Shown: piece after piece, positions 12,750 through 21,941 of the stretch
How the letters are laid out: the number at the start of each line of letters is the position of its first letter
Numbering within the stretch: the stretch's first letter is position 1
Assembly: GCF_000002425.4 (NCBI RefSeq)
Contig: NC_037273.1
Coordinates: forward strand, 11,771,986-11,835,985
Source of the DNA: Physcomitrium patens
Taxonomy: Eukaryota > Streptophyta > Bryopsida > Funariales > Funariaceae
Direction: 5' to 3'
Length of the DNA stretch: 64,000 nt
Translations under genes and position numbers: made by a program
Notes under the pieces: generated by a model
Told to the model about the DNA's origin: nothing
Database searches by the model: none
The model's input: only the letters and a program-made list of their open reading frames with translations

Positions 12750-13146
12750 ATTCCCTATTGGAGCTGGACAAACTTGTTTTCCGACATATTGTCTTCTTTC
12801 ACAGCCATACTATTCATTTTGTGATTGCATCGTTTCTTTGGACAATATTGAGCAGTGTGCTTTGGTTCTCCACAATATAAAGATAATCCTTTTTGACGAC
12901 GACGAGTCTTTTCATACTCAGTAAGAAGTTTGAAACGTTGTCACGGCCATAATCATGTAAGCTAATAATTACATATAGAAATAGGTAGAAGTAAGTAAAA
13001 GTAGATAAAAGTAAGTTAATTCTATAATATTTAATATAGAAGCTTCCTAGAAACTTCCTAGACGCTGCTTTGACTTCATAGGTGTCTTTAATTGACTTTT
13101 TGGATTAGAAACTTGGTCAACAAGTTGGCCATGTGCCACACATGTT

Positions 13147-13169
13147 GTTAGCTTGAAGATCAAGCTAAC
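13147..13169 (+). promoter_or_regulatory. 10-bp inverted repeat in U3
   Basis: GTTAGCTTGA, three loop bases, TCAAGCTAAC: a perfect dyad about 115 bp upstream of the TATA box. It is conserved in both LTRs of B and of A, and partly kept in C. It may be a transcription-factor site or a fold in the 3' RNA. Confidence 0.6.
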
Positions 13170-13282
13170 TTTCTGGCCCACACGTAGAAAAACTTGCCTT
13201 GTAAGTCAAGGCATGTGTCCTACAAAGTCAACACATATTGGAGGTCCTATAGAATGTCGCCACGTAGCTCCTAGTTAGATAG

Positions 13283-13290
13283 TATATATA
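13283..13290 (+). promoter_or_regulatory. TATA box of element B
   Basis: TATATATA inside the conserved GTTAGATAGTATATATAGAG, found at the equivalent place in every LTR of the family. Transcription would start about 30 bp downstream, in or just after the stem-loop. Confidence 0.65.
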
Positions 13291-13292
13291 GA

Positions 13293-13322
13293 GACAAGAG
13301 TGAAGGCTTCTTCACTCTTGTC
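13293..13322 (+). other. Conserved 13-bp stem-loop beside the TATA box
   Basis: GACAAGAGTGAAG, loop GCTT, CTTCACTCTTGTC: a perfect stem of 13 bp. Equivalent hairpins occur at 8320-8349, 20525-20554, 19110-19139, 7658-7686, about 27928-27956 and 34543-34573. It lies where R should begin. Confidence 0.75.
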
Positions 13323-13510
13323 AACTCCTTTCTTGCTTCTAGTCCAGGTTCAAGAGTCTTTAATTTCTTGTCTTGTGGTAATAGCCATTCCAGTTTCTTT
13401 TTAATATACCTACTTGTTTATATTTTGACTTATTATATCGAGATAGCCTTTTTGTGTATATTTTCCTTCATCGAATCTTTGTCCTTGACAGATTGACAAG
13501 AATACACTTA

Positions 13511-13524
13511 CAATATCAGAGCTT
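13511..13524 (+). promoter_or_regulatory. Primer-binding site, initiator Met-tRNA type
   Basis: CAATATCAGAGCTT lies 20 bp after the 5' LTR and matches the common plant Met-tRNA primer site TGGTATCAGAGC except at its first bases. Element A has the same core on the minus strand at 20316-20328. Confidence 0.7.
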
Positions 13525-13698
13525 TGTTTTTCTTGAGTGAGAGTGGATTACCCCTTTCTCTTGACAAGACATAAGCGTATTAGAAGTTTGCGGATTACCC
13601 ACTTCTAAACTGATATTGTTCTTAGTATCTTCTTTGTTATCAAGTCTTTCTTTTCTTTTGTCTTGAGCAGTATCAAACAAATTTTTCTTAGTGTCATT

Positions 13699-14703
13699 AT
13701 GGCAGAGCTTGTTGAAATGAAGAGTGCAATGGCACAAATGCAAGAGCAAATGAGGGAGTTAATGCTTGCGATGCATCAACTCATTTCACCAACACATGAA
13801 AGAACAAGAATAGCAGAAAGTGGGGATATAGAGATGATCAGAGCGGCTTCTACATCTACAACAAATCACATTCCTTCTTCAATTGTACAACACCCTGTAA
13901 GCACTAGAGAACCAAGAATTGCCTTACCCGAGAAATTTGATGGTACGAGATCAAAGTTTCGAGGGTTCATCAATCATGTACAATTGGCAATTGAACTTCA
14001 ACCGCAAAGCTATCCAACTCCAGGATCACAAGTCAGGTTTATTGGCACTCTACTTTCTAGTTCTGCATTATCATGGTTTTCGTCTTTTTTTGAACAACAA
14101 AATCCAATATTGGACAATTTGGAAGCTTTTTTGGCAGAGTTTTGATCTATGTATGGTGAACACGATTCAACTCGTGTTGCAACAAATAAGATCCGAATTC
14201 TGCGACAAGGAAATCGCTCAGTAACAGTGTATGCTTCACAATTTTGAAACCTTGCAATTGACATCAAGTGAGATGATGCTGCACTCATTAGTCAATTTCT
14301 TTATAGATTGCAATACGAAGTAAAGAAATTGATGCTCAACTTACCTGATCCTCAAACTTTGAGTCAAGCAATCGATTTTGCGGTAAAATGTGATAATTGA
14401 CTTTTCAAATTTCGATCTGAGAATCATTCACGGGAACGTCAACGTTATTACTCAATGGCAACATCAACATCTTTGCCAAACGTACATTCGAAAGTAGAAG
14501 ACATGCAAATTGACGCGGTACGTTTTAAACCTCTAACTGAGCAAGAAAAGATTTGTCGTTGTCAAGAAGGATTATGTTTATATTGCGGAGAACCTAAGCA
14601 CACTGCTCAACATTGTCCAAAGAAACGACGCAACTATAAAATGAGGGGTACGACGGTCAAAGAAGACAACATGTCGGAAAACGGATTTATCCAGCTACAA
14701 TAG
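13699..14703 (+). pseudogene. gag of element B
   Basis: The frame begins at ATG 13699 (MAELVEMKSAMAQMQEQMRE) and ends at TAG 14701-14703, about 334 codons. The N-terminal part is a coiled-coil-like MAQMQEQMRE segment, followed by the capsid region (LPEKFDGTRSKFRGF) and a CX2CX4HX4C zinc knuckle (CLYCGEPKHTAQHC). It is interrupted by four TGA codons, at about 14143, 14245, 14269 and 14398. Comparison with A and with the reading frame suggests that each was CGA or TGG, that is, a single transition. The frame is otherwise preserved. Confidence 0.9.
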
Positions 14704-14708
14704 GGACC

Positions 14709-17700
14709 GTGCAGCTGGAACCTTGTACAATTCCTAATGAAGGTCCAATCCTCTCCTCAGAACCCTCTTCTTGTTTTATAATAGACTTATATTTAGGACC
14801 TAAGAATTACAAAGCCTCTGCTTTATTAGATTCTGGAGCCTCAGCATGTTTTTTAGATGAACAATTTATTAAAAGTCGTAAAATATCCTTTGTACAGAAA
14901 CCTAAACCAGTACATGTAGAAGTCATAGATGGTCGTCCCTTGTCTTCTGGAGATGTCACTCATGAAACTCATCCTATAAAAGTAACAATAGACGGTCATG
15001 ATAGCTACATAGCTTTTAACATAATTAAATCCCCGTCCAATCCAATTATTTTAGATTTATCCTGGCTAGAAAAATATAATCCTCGAATAGTTTGGAATTC
15101 ACGTAAACTTGACTTCTCCCAGAGCGTTATTAATAGTTCTACTAACCAAGTAAAAAATTATATGTCTAATATAGTAAAACCCGTACTGATAGGTGCAAAA
15201 GCATTTATACACGCAGCAAAAGAAGGATCAACTTTTGCTATTTATGCTGCACCTATTTCTGAAAACGTAAAGACTTCAAGTGGCATTTCAAGTCAATATC
15301 AGGAGTATCAAGACGTTTTTGAGAAAAAGAATGCAGATATTCTTCCTGAGCATCGCCCATATGATTGTTCAATCGACCTCAAGGAAGGAACTCAGCCACC
15401 ATTTGGATCAATTTACAGTTTATCGCAAGATGAGATGGCTGAACTCAAGACATATATTGACGAGAATTTAGCGAAGAATTTCATACGCCATTCAAAATCT
15501 CCAGCAGGAGCTCCAATTCTATTTGTAAAGAAAAAAGATGGATCTTTACGAATGTGTGTTGATTATCGAGGACTCAACAAGATCACAATCAAGAATAGGT
15601 ATCCATTACCTTTGATATCAGGACTCCTTGACCAGTTGAATCAAGCTAAGATCTATACAAAAATAGATCTAAGAGGAGCATATAATCTAGTACGGATCAA
15701 AGAAGGAGATGAATGGAAGACTGCGTTTCGAACCAGGTATGGACATTTCGAATATAATGTCATGCCCTTTGGACCCACGAATGCACCAGCTGCTTTTCAA
15801 CATCTCATGAATGATGTATTTCGTGAATTCTTAGACAATTTTGTCGTCTGCTATCTAGACGATATCCTGATCTATTCTAAGAACGTCGAAGAACATAAAA
15901 TATATGTTCGTCAAGTATTACAAAAATTTAGAGATGTAGGATTGTACGCCAAGATGGAAAAGTGTGTATTTCACACTACTCAAGTTGACTTTTTAGGATA
16001 CATCATTTCAAATGATGGCCTCATGATGGATTCTAAGAAAGTCCAAACAATCATGGATTGGAAGATTCCAAGGACGGTAAGAGATGTCCAATGTTTCTTG
16101 GGATTTGCCAATTACTATCGGATCTTCATAAAAGACTTCTCACGAGTTGCAGCTCCACTTACACGCTTGACTAGTAAAGATAAATTCCAATGGAATCAAG
16201 AAGCGGAAGCAGCATTTGAAGCCTTGAAGACATCGTTTGTCTCTGCACCAGTCTTATATCGTGTTGACTTTTCCAAGGCATTTTTTATGAAAACAGATGC
16301 ATCAGATTTTGCCTTGGGTGCAGTTTTATTACAAATAGGAACAGATGACAAACTTCATCCCATAGCTTTTCATTCAAGAAAATTCTCAGCAGCCGAGATC
16401 AATTATGAGATCCACGATAAAGAACTTCTTGCGATCGTGGATTCCTTTCAAGAATGGCGTCATTATCTAGAAGGCGCTTCTAGTCCAGTCACTGTGTATA
16501 CAGATCACAAGAACCTCGAGTATTTCATGTCAGCACGCGTGTTGAATCATCGTCAAGCTCGTTGGAGTATGTTTTTGTCAAGATTTGAGTTCATTATCAC
16601 TTATCGGCCAGGAAAACAACAAGGTTTATCCGATGCCCTATCTAAACGTTCTTATTTTACACCAAAAGAAGGAGATGCAGCTTTTGAGCAACAAAGAACG
16701 GTCCTCTTGAAATCGGAGCAATTTCATCTCCGAGCAATGAAATCAACATTGACTGTTGATTCAACTTTTCTCAAGCAAATCCAGTCCAATATGTCCTCAG
16801 ACCCTCTTGTTTATGATATCGAGAATAATTCTTCCAAGTCTCATGATCCTTCTAAGTTTGAGTTCAAGAATAATCTATTATATTTTGAAGGACGCCTATA
16901 TGTTCCAGAAGGAGAAGCACGTTTACGTGTTCTTCAAGCACGTCATGACTTTCCAGGAACAGGGCACTTTGGATATAATAAGACTTTGGAATTCATATCA
17001 AGAGATTTTTGGTGGCCACAAATGTGGAAGTCAGTCAAAGACTTTGTACAATCATGTGATATTTGTTCAAGATCAAAAATTCCTCGTCATCGACCTTACG
17101 GACTTCTTCAGCCATTACCTATACCAGAACAACCATGGTCTTCTGTTTCTATGGATTTCATCACAGATCTTCTAAGCTCAAGATCTTATGATTCTATATT
17201 TGTGATAGTAGATCGTTTCACCAAGATGGCACATTTTGTACCATGTACAAAATCTATCACAGGTGAAGAAACAGCTAAGCTTTTCATTGATAATATCTAT
17301 CGCTATCATGGATTACCTAAAGATATCATATCGGATAGGGGAACTCAATTTGTGTCAAGATTTTGGAGGATCCTTTTCAAGATTTTAAAAGTGGACATAA
17401 AGCTATCTTCGGCTTTCCATCCTCAAACTGATGGACAAACAGAGCGCGTAAACCAAGTCTTAGAGCAATATTTAAGGTGTACTATCAACTACCAACAAGA
17501 TGATTGGACAACCCTTCTGCCATTGGCAGAGTTTGCTTATAATAATACGGTACATTCTTCCACGCAACAAACACCTTTCTTTGCCAATTATGGCTATCAT
17601 CCACGACTTGATACTTTTGATTTTTCAAAAGTTGATAATCTTACAGCAGAAGATATGGCAAATCGGTTGTCAAAGTTACATGCAATAATGAAGACACAAT

Positions 17701-17720
17701 TGAAGGAAGCTCAAGAATGA
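14709..17720 (+). pseudogene. pol of element B: protease, RT, RNase H, integrase
   Basis: A 1003-codon frame. Aspartic protease at about residues 35-60 (LLDSGASACFLDE). Reverse transcriptase at about 250-430, with [26 protein letters not shown] (normally a leucine after MPFG, as in A) and the catalytic YLDD. RNase H at about 530-650, with KTDASDFALG (A has E before TDAS), YEIHDKELL, YTDHKNLEYF and DALSKR. Integrase with a zinc-binding HDFPGTGHFG...SCDIC arm and a D,D,E core (MDFITDL, SDRGTQF, TERVNQVLEQ). A TGA at 17718-17720, probably from CGA, separates it from the tail at 17769. The frame is minus one relative to gag and begins near a GTG that is ATG in element C. Confidence 0.93.
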
Positions 17721-18197
17721 CAAAAGATAAACGCAGATCTATATCGTAAGGAGCAACCACAACTCAATGTGGGTGATAAGGTATGGCTACTTCGTCGCAA
17801 TATCAAGACTATTCGACCTTGTGACAAGTTGGACTATCGTAGGCTTGGCCCCTTTTCTGTTTCTGAACAGATCAACCCAGTTGCATATCGGTTACATCTA
17901 CCGGAGTCAATGAAGATCCATCCTGTATTCCACATGTCTCTTCTTGAACCATATAAGACAGTGGATATACAAGGAAGAAGACAAATGCCACCGCCTCCTA
18001 TAGAAGTAGATAATAATGAAGAATTTGAGGTGGAAGAGATATTAGACTCAAGGCGGCGCCGAAATAAGCTGGAATATCTTGTTCATTGGCGCGGATATGA
18101 TATTAGTGAGCGCACATGGGAGCCATCCAGGAATCTAGCAAATGCATCAGCTAAAGTCAAAGTTTTTCATCAACGACATCCATCGAAACCAAGATGA
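17721..18197 (+). pseudogene. Integrase tail and chromodomain of element B
   Basis: In frame with pol after the single TGA. It holds the GPY/F-type module (DYRRLGPFSVSEQINPVAYR, HPVFHMSLLEPYK) and then a chromodomain (EEFEVEEILDSRRRR, LEYLVHWRGYDISERTWEP). Such chromodomains guide chromovirus integration to chromatin carrying H3K9 methylation, which agrees with the heterochromatin-like nest here. The frame stops at 18195-18197. Confidence 0.92.
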
Positions 18198-18291
18198 AAA
18201 TCTCTCTTATAAAAGAGACAAGATTGAGGCAAGATAACATTCAATTTCCTATCCTTGTTTGTAACTTCTTTACATTTGTGACGCTACTTAG

Positions 18292-18714
18292 ATGGAGAGG
18301 CAACAACCAGTGGATTCAACTCAAGAACCTTCGTTTCCTGACCTGCCGGATGAGACATTACGATTGTCATAACCTTCAAGACGACGCAATCGAGATGAAG
18401 ATCTTCAAGAATGACATGTTCTTCCTCGAATAGATGGTGAGATACAACGCGTTTGGTATCACAATTTGGGAAGGGACTCTCGATGTTTGGTGATTTTGCT
18501 AGAGGTAGGAACAACTCCTGATGGTGTTTCAAATATTCTATTCGAAGGAAGTTACGAAGGCCTCAACAATGATCAAATAACTGGGTGGTCTTCCCGCCCT
18601 GGTATGGGACACTACCGATGGTTGAGAGGCCCTATCAATCATCTTCGAAGAGAACAGAGATCAGAGTATGTGGCGAATACAATTCGTCACATCATAGATT
18701 TCCTCAACATATGA
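18292..18714 (+). pseudogene. ORF3 of element B, unknown protein
   Basis: The frame starts at ATG 18292 (MERQQPVDSTQEP), 94 bp after the chromodomain stop, and ends at TGA 18712-18714; 140 codons. It is interrupted by one TAA and one TGA, at codons that are CAA and CGA in element A. The stops in A fall at other codons, so the shared frame was open in the ancestor. The C-terminal 82 codons are uninterrupted (LEVGTTPDG, FEGSYEG, GMGHYRWLRGP, REQRSEYVANTIR). Charged and arginine-rich, with no signal peptide or membrane segment. I know no family with these motifs and assign no function. Confidence 0.62.
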
Positions 18715-18741
18715 TGACCGCTCCTTGTGGAACTCGTCTCT

Positions 18742-18755
18742 AGAAGGGGGGGTAA
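18742..18755 (+). promoter_or_regulatory. Polypurine tract of element B
   Basis: AGAAGGGGGGGTAA directly before the TG of the 3' LTR, the plus-strand primer for reverse transcription. Confidence 0.85.
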
Positions 18756-19307
18756 TGTCACGGCCATAATCATATAAACTAATAATTACATATAAAAATA
18801 GGTAGAAGTAAGTAAAAATAGATAAAAGTAAGTTAATTCTATAATATTAAATATAGAAGCTTCTTAAAAACTTCCTAGACGCTGCTTTGACTTCATAGGT
18901 ATCTTTAATTGACTTTTTGGATTAGAAACGTGGTCAACAAGTTGGCCATGTGCCACACATGTTGTTAGCTTGAAGATCAAGCTAACTTTGTGGCCCACAC
19001 ATAGAAAAACTTGCCTTGTATGTCAAGGCATGTGTCCTACAAAGTCAACACATATTGGAGGTCCTATAGAACGTCGCCACGTAGTCCCTAGTTAGATAGT
19101 ATATATAGAGACAAGAGTGAAGGCTTCTTCACTCTTGTCAACTCCTTTCTTGCTCCTACTCCAGGTTCAAGAGTCTTTAGTTTCTTGTCTTGTGGCAATA
19201 GCCATTCCAGTTTCCTTTTAATATACCTACTTGTTTATATTTTGACTTGTTATATCGAGATAGCCTTTTTGTGTATATTTTCCTTCATCGAGTCTTTGTC
19301 CTTCACA
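18756..19307 (+). repeat. 3' LTR of element B
   Basis: 552 bp, TGTCACGG to CTTCACA, followed by the AACGT target duplication. It carries the same TATA box and stem-loop (19110-19139). About two dozen differences from the 5' LTR, mostly transitions. Confidence 0.95.
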
Positions 19308-20315
19308 AACGTATTGCATCAATTTGCATATCCTCTACTTCCGAACGTATGTGTTGAAGAAGTGTTGGTGTTGCTATTGAATTATAGTAATGTTGAGGTC
19401 CACTTATACGGTTCTCAGATGGGAATTCAAAAAGGTGATTGTCGCTCTTCACAGCAAAGTCAATTGCTTGACTTAATGTTTGAGGATCAGATAAGTTGAG
19501 CATTAATTTTTTTACCTCATATTATAATCCATAGAGATATTGGCTAATAAGTGCAGCATCATCCCACTTGATATCAATTGCAAGTTGTCGAAATTGTGAA
19601 GCATATAACGTTACTGATTGATTGCCTTATCGTAAAATATGGATCTTATTGGTTGCAATACGAATTGCATCATGTTCTCTATACATGGATCAAAACTGCG
19701 CCAAAAAAGTCTCTAGATTATCCAATATTGGATCTCGTCGTTCAAGAAAAGATGAAAATCACGATAGTGCTGAACCTGAAAGAAGCGTACTAATGAATCT
19801 AAGTTGCGAACTTGGAGTTGGATAGCTTTGGGGTTGAAGTTCAATCACAAGTTGCACTTGATTGATAAATCCTCGAAACTTGGATCTGGTGCCATCAAAC
19901 TTCTCGGGTAGGATAATTATTGCTTCTCTAGCATTTGAAGGACGTTCCACCATAGGAGAAAGGACATGGTTTCGTGCAGATGTTGAAGCAGCTCCAACCA
20001 TTTCTATATCTTCACTTCCTGCCAATCTTGTTGCTCCTTGTGGTGGTAAATTGAGTTGATGCATCGCAAGCATTAACTCCCTCAATTGTTCTTGCATTTG
20101 TGCCATTGCACTCTTCATTTCAAGAAGTTCATTCATAATAATACTTAGAAGAGAGAAGATGTCTAATATCACTCAAGACAAATAGAAGAGAGGACTTGAG
20201 AAAAAGGAAATACTAAGGACAATATCAGTTTAGAAGAGAGAAATCCGCCACTTCTAATATGCTTATATCTTATCAAGAAAAAGGGATAATCCACTCTTAA
20301 TTAAGATTAGACAAA

Positions 20316-20328
20316 GCTCTGATATTGT
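20316..20328 (-). promoter_or_regulatory. Primer-binding site of element A
   Basis: On the minus strand ACAATATCAGAGC, 20 bp after the 5' LTR, the same Met-tRNA-type core as in B. Confidence 0.65.
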
Positions 20329-20347
20329 AGGTGTACTCTTGTCAATC

Positions 20348-20908
20348 TGTCAAGGACAAGAACTCGATAAAAAAAAAATTCAAACAAGTGAGCCTTCACT
20401 CAAAGAAAGGTAACAAAATATAAATAAAAAAGTATGTATATTGAAAGAGAAACTGGAATGGCTATTGCCAAAAGACAAGAAAACTAGAGACCCTTGAAAC
20501 TAAACTGGAAGCAAGAAAGGAGTTGACAAGAGTGAAGAAGCCTTCATTCTTGTCTCTATATATACTATCTAACTAGGAGCTATATGACGACGTTCTATAG
20601 GACCTCCAATATGTATTGACTTTGTAGGACACATGCCTTGACTTACAAGGCAAGTTTTTCTATGTGTGGGCCACATAGTTAGCTTGATCTTCAAGCTAAC
20701 AATATGTGTGGCACATGGCTAACTTGTTGACCCCGTTTCTAATCCAAAAAGTCAATTAAAGACACCTATGAAGTCAAAGCAGCGTCTATGAAGCTTTTAG
20801 GAAGCTTCCATATTAAATACTATAGAATTAACTTATTTTTATCTACTCTTATTTACTTCTACCTATTTGTATAAGTAATTACTACCTAACGTGATTACGT
20901 CCGTGATA
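20348..20908 (-). repeat. 5' LTR of element A
   Basis: The 561-bp partner of 8142-8703 with the stem-loop at 20525-20554. It shares with the 3' LTR the same single mismatch in the stem, as expected for LTRs copied from one template. Confidence 0.9.
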
Positions 20909-21941
20909 CTACTTTCAACAAAAGTGAGAACAAATTTGCAACTATTGCAGATCTTCATGAGCTTGTGAATACTCTAGAAGTGGAAATGTCATGTATTTTC
21001 AACATGAATCATAGAAGTATTATGCCTACGCCTATGGAAGAAGTTTAAAATCTAGGACAAGAAATTGTGTAGTTGAAAGAAGCAAGTACATCAATCTTGC
21101 AACCAAATCCTGAGAGTTTTGATTCTATAAGTATGACTGGGACAAAGTTTAATATACTTTAGAAGTTTGATAGAACAAGATCAAAATTTCAAAGATTTTT
21201 GCAATAAGTCAAGCTCTATCTAAAGTTGCATCTCTTCCAATATCCGAATGGATTTACTCAAGTCGGATTTATAGGCACATTTCTATCAGGAAGTACTTTT
21301 TCTTAGTTTGTACCTTTAATAAAAAAATATTTGTTACTTCTTTATGATTTAAATTCATTCTTAGAAATGTTTATACCCACATTCAAAGAAAGTGATCAAA
21401 AAAGAGTAGTAGAGACTAAACTCTTATTTTTATGGCAAAGATCAAGATCAACTACCACATATTTTGCTAAATTCTAAAACCTCACTTGTGACCTGGATTA
21501 AAATGACAAAGCCCTTATTAATCAATTTCAATATGGATTGAAGAACAATATCAAAGATTTATCATAAATAATATCAAAGATAGGATCTTTAGAATAATTT
21601 ATTATTGAAGCCATTACATGCTACAATTGATTATTTGAAAGATGTCAAGAATAAAGATTTGACTAAAGAGGAATAAATCAAATATTAATGGTAACTCTTA
21701 AGTTTGTAGAAACTTATTCATCGAGACTAGAATAAATGCAAATTGATATATTATGTTTTAAACTCCTCGCAAAGTAAGAAAAGATTTGACAACAACAAGA
21801 CAGCTTATACTTATGTTATGGAGAAGCTAAACACATTCCTCTGCATTGTTCAAAGAAACAAACTAATCACAAAATGAGTAGCATGGTTATCAAAGAAGAC
21901 AATTTGTCAAAAAATGAGTTTCTTTAATTACAATAGAAACC

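Larger units (their letters stand above)
12939..13490 (+). repeat. 5' LTR of element B
   Basis: It runs from TGTCACGGCC to CCTTGACA, 552 bp, equal in length to the 3' LTR. It contains three dyads in U3 (13147-13169, and about 13195-13213), a TATATATA box at 13283-13290, and a 13-bp stem-loop at 13293-13322. Confidence 0.95.
12939..19307 (+). mobile_element. Element B: youngest, near-complete Ty3/gypsy chromovirus
   Basis: B is 6369 bp with two 552-bp LTRs (TGTCACGG to CTTGACA or CTTCACA) and an exact AACGT duplication (12934-12938, 19308-19312). It contains a primer site matching the 3' end of initiator Met-tRNA, gag with a CCHC knuckle, a 1003-codon pol frame, the integrase tail with a chromodomain, ORF3 and a polypurine tract. 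The RT, RNase H and integrase order and the C-terminal chromodomain place it in the chromovirus branch of Ty3/gypsy (Metaviridae). A handful of stop codons make it non-autonomous. By eye the LTRs differ at about two dozen positions, so it is not recent. It lies in gag of A in the opposite orientation. Confidence 0.96.
12735..20136 (-). pseudogene. gag of element A, split by element B
   Basis: The frame starts ATG at 20136 (MNELLEMKSAMAQMQEQ), runs to 19308, jumps across element B and continues from 12938 to a TAG at 12757-12755. Across the junction the frame reads MQIDAIRF then KLLTEYEK, matching the intact-order gag of B at 14500. The knuckle begins LYCGEPKHTAQ. Several stops are present. 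The 5-bp duplication AACGT lies at the junction. Confidence 0.88.
8142..20908 (-). mobile_element. Element A: chromovirus inserted in gag of C, host of B
   Basis: This is a minus-strand copy flanked by an exact CTACT duplication (8137-8141 and 20909-20913). The LTRs are 8142-8703 (3') and 20348-20908 (5'; its terminal CA is mutated to TA on the plus strand). Removing B and its duplication leaves about 6.39 kb. The order on the minus strand is 5' LTR, Met-type primer site, gag (split by B), protease, RT, RNase H, integrase, chromodomain, ORF3, purine tract, 3' LTR. It is more decayed than B and less than C. Confidence 0.93.
8115..21936 (+). pseudogene. gag of element C, split by element A
   Basis: The frame starts MKEKIMDAT at 8115-8141, is interrupted by element A, and resumes at 20914 with FNKSENKFATIADLHEL. 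It runs to a TAG at 21934-21936, the same stop position as in the gag genes of A and B. A knuckle-like remnant with CYGEAKHIPLHC is visible near 21815-21850. Many in-frame stops make it non-functional. The perfect continuation of the frame across A confirms the insertion model. Confidence 0.8.

Noticed and set aside
13293..13322. Stem-loop as a bacterial-type terminator
   Set aside because: No U tract follows and the host is eukaryotic; its place after the TATA box argues against termination.
18284..18532. Minus-strand frame opposite ORF3 of B
   Set aside because: It is shorter than the sense frame and its length follows from the codon bias of ORF3; the stops in A and B argue for the sense strand.
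18292..18714. ORF3 as an envelope-like gene
   Set aside because: No signal peptide, membrane segment or glycoprotein features are visible, so an env role is not supported.
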